A DNA stretch of 64,000 bases, from assembly GCA_905183005.1 (NCBI GenBank), contig CAJJDO010000164.1:124001-188000 (forward strand). The letters run 5' to 3'. Below the pieces are notes generated by a model that did not search any database, was not told the origin of the DNA, and saw only the letters and a list, made by a program, of their open reading frames with translations. The stretch's first letter is position 1, and each line of letters begins with the position of its first letter. The translations under genes and the position numbers were made by a program. This DNA is from Paramecium pentaurelia (taxonomy: Eukaryota > Ciliophora > Oligohymenophorea > Peniculida > Parameciidae). Positions 63,172 through 64,000 of the stretch are shown here, piece by piece.

Positions 63172-64000
63172 AAATTATAGTATTTGATCTATCATTCTTT
63201 TTTTCTACATCATAATTTATTTTCAATATAAATATATCTCTATTATCTTATTTTTAATATTATTATTATTGATTTAAATTATTATTATTATTACCTAAAT
63301 CTACACTCATATATCTAATATTTTCAACATCTTATTTCTATTCTTTTGGTGATAATAATGATTAAAAGAATAGTTTAGCCTACTCGGATTATTTTTATGT
63401 AGACTCAATCATTCCAAAATCTTAAGTTTATAATGAAAGTAATTACTTTCTTTTTGATAAATTTCATTGATATATTTTGGATGATTAAGTGTGAATGATA
63501 AATAAGATAATGGTTAATTTTCATAGATTGGAACAAATTCCTATAACAATAAAATAACATCTATACATAAATCATTTGAGACTTAATTAATTTTTATTAT
63601 TCTGCAAGAAATGAACTAATATTCCATTCTTTTTGAAAATTATTAATTTCAATAGTAGGAATAATATTATTATTAGTTTAATTAATATTCATATTATCAA
63701 GATCTTTATTGGAATCATGATGTGTTTTATGAATGGATTATTGTAATGTTTAATTTGCATCAATTAAATTTAAAATAGCTTAATTATTATGAATTTCAGA
63801 TCCAATTCTTCTATGATTTCTAACAAATAGAGGTGACTATTAAGTATCTAATTCAGGTGAATATAAAGGTGGTATAATTAAATCACTTAAATCAACCTTT
63901 CCAGAACTTTCTCTATAATATTATTCTTCAATTTCTTATAAAGAATGTTTTTATCCTGAAATTTAATAATGATCTTCTAATTCTTAATTTGAATGATACT
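62181..64000 (-). CDS. Phosphatidylinositol phosphate kinase, Fab1/PIKfyve-type (N-terminus beyond window)
   Basis: Lipid kinase of the PIP kinase fold. The catalytic domain is complete: VLIYFPTQFEALRLLAG and NIWSASGGKSQSKFYKSNDE (the GGKS..F glycine loop), FALDYFKHM, VMENLYFG, VYDLKGSETNR (the DLKGS signature with catalytic Asp), VIDYSLLLIID, GIIDYLRFYTWDKETEH and the C-terminal TIVNPGDYKKRFINAILKYF. SGGKS and the YFK spacing are closest to Fab1/PIKfyve, which makes PI(3,5)P2. Introns of about 25 nt (after RAFQ) and 31 nt (after LKGGM) restore the end. A Gln-rich linker with Q17 precedes the domain. The visible N-terminal part is disordered; a FYVE or TCP1-like region, if present, would lie outside. 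Confidence 0.9.
63119..63169 (-). repeat. (TTA)17, polyglutamine (TAA codons) in the PIP-kinase linker
   Basis: Seventeen TTA triplets on the plus strand, read as TAA on the coding minus strand, encode Q17 in frame between IIL and YQINLSTQF upstream of the catalytic domain. Confidence 0.85.

Overview
The window looks like nuclear DNA of a Paramecium-type ciliate. TAA and TAG are read through as glutamine in every recognisable gene, and TGA is the only stop. Nearly all introns are GT-AG and about 20 to 31 nt long, far shorter than in Tetrahymena. The DNA is very A+T-rich and genes lie close together on both strands. All gene models were built by hand with this code and these introns, and frames were checked against conserved motifs. 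The species cannot be named from the sequence. Whether this is somatic or germline DNA is not settled: the transposon-like remnants and the low gene density in places hint at germline or incompletely processed DNA.

Layout. 0-0.7 kb: the start of an unknown gene and a small signal-peptide/one-helix membrane protein. 1.08-2.02 kb: assembly gap. 3.2-10.9 kb: PDK1 kinase, a long coiled-coil protein, an unknown protein and a TLDc protein. 10.9-20.4 kb: gene-poor DNA with eroded coding remnants, including a broken reverse transcriptase, plus a perfect 1,047-nt tandem copy around a single N that is almost certainly an assembly error. 20.4-24 kb: a second TLDc protein, a paralogue of the small membrane protein and a PX-domain protein. 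24.4-27.8 kb: unknown genes. 28.4-38.7 kb: an AGC kinase, a coiled-coil protein, a DHHC palmitoyltransferase, a RanBP2-type zinc finger, a RING membrane protein and a large EF-hand/helical-repeat protein. 38.7-46.1 kb: gene-poor, with two small helix-turn-helix genes, an acid-ceramidase-like enzyme and one small unknown gene. 46.4-64 kb: gene-rich, with a Myb protein, C2/DUF1765, an RBBP4-like WD40 protein, CFAP77, an ABHD17-like hydrolase, a chromodomain protein, a Zn-motif protein, a cNMP-binding-like protein, CFAP210, an unknown protein and a Fab1-type PIP kinase running off the end.

Themes. Phosphoinositide and lipid signalling is well represented: PDK1 with a C-terminal PH domain, an AGC kinase of the kind PDK1 activates, a PX protein, a PIP kinase, a ceramidase-like enzyme, a palmitoyltransferase and an ABHD17-like depalmitoylase. 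Cilium structure is represented by CFAP77 and CFAP210, and perhaps by the coiled-coil gene at 30 kb. Chromatin is represented by the chromodomain, RBBP4-like and Myb proteins. No tRNA, rRNA or CRISPR array was recognised.
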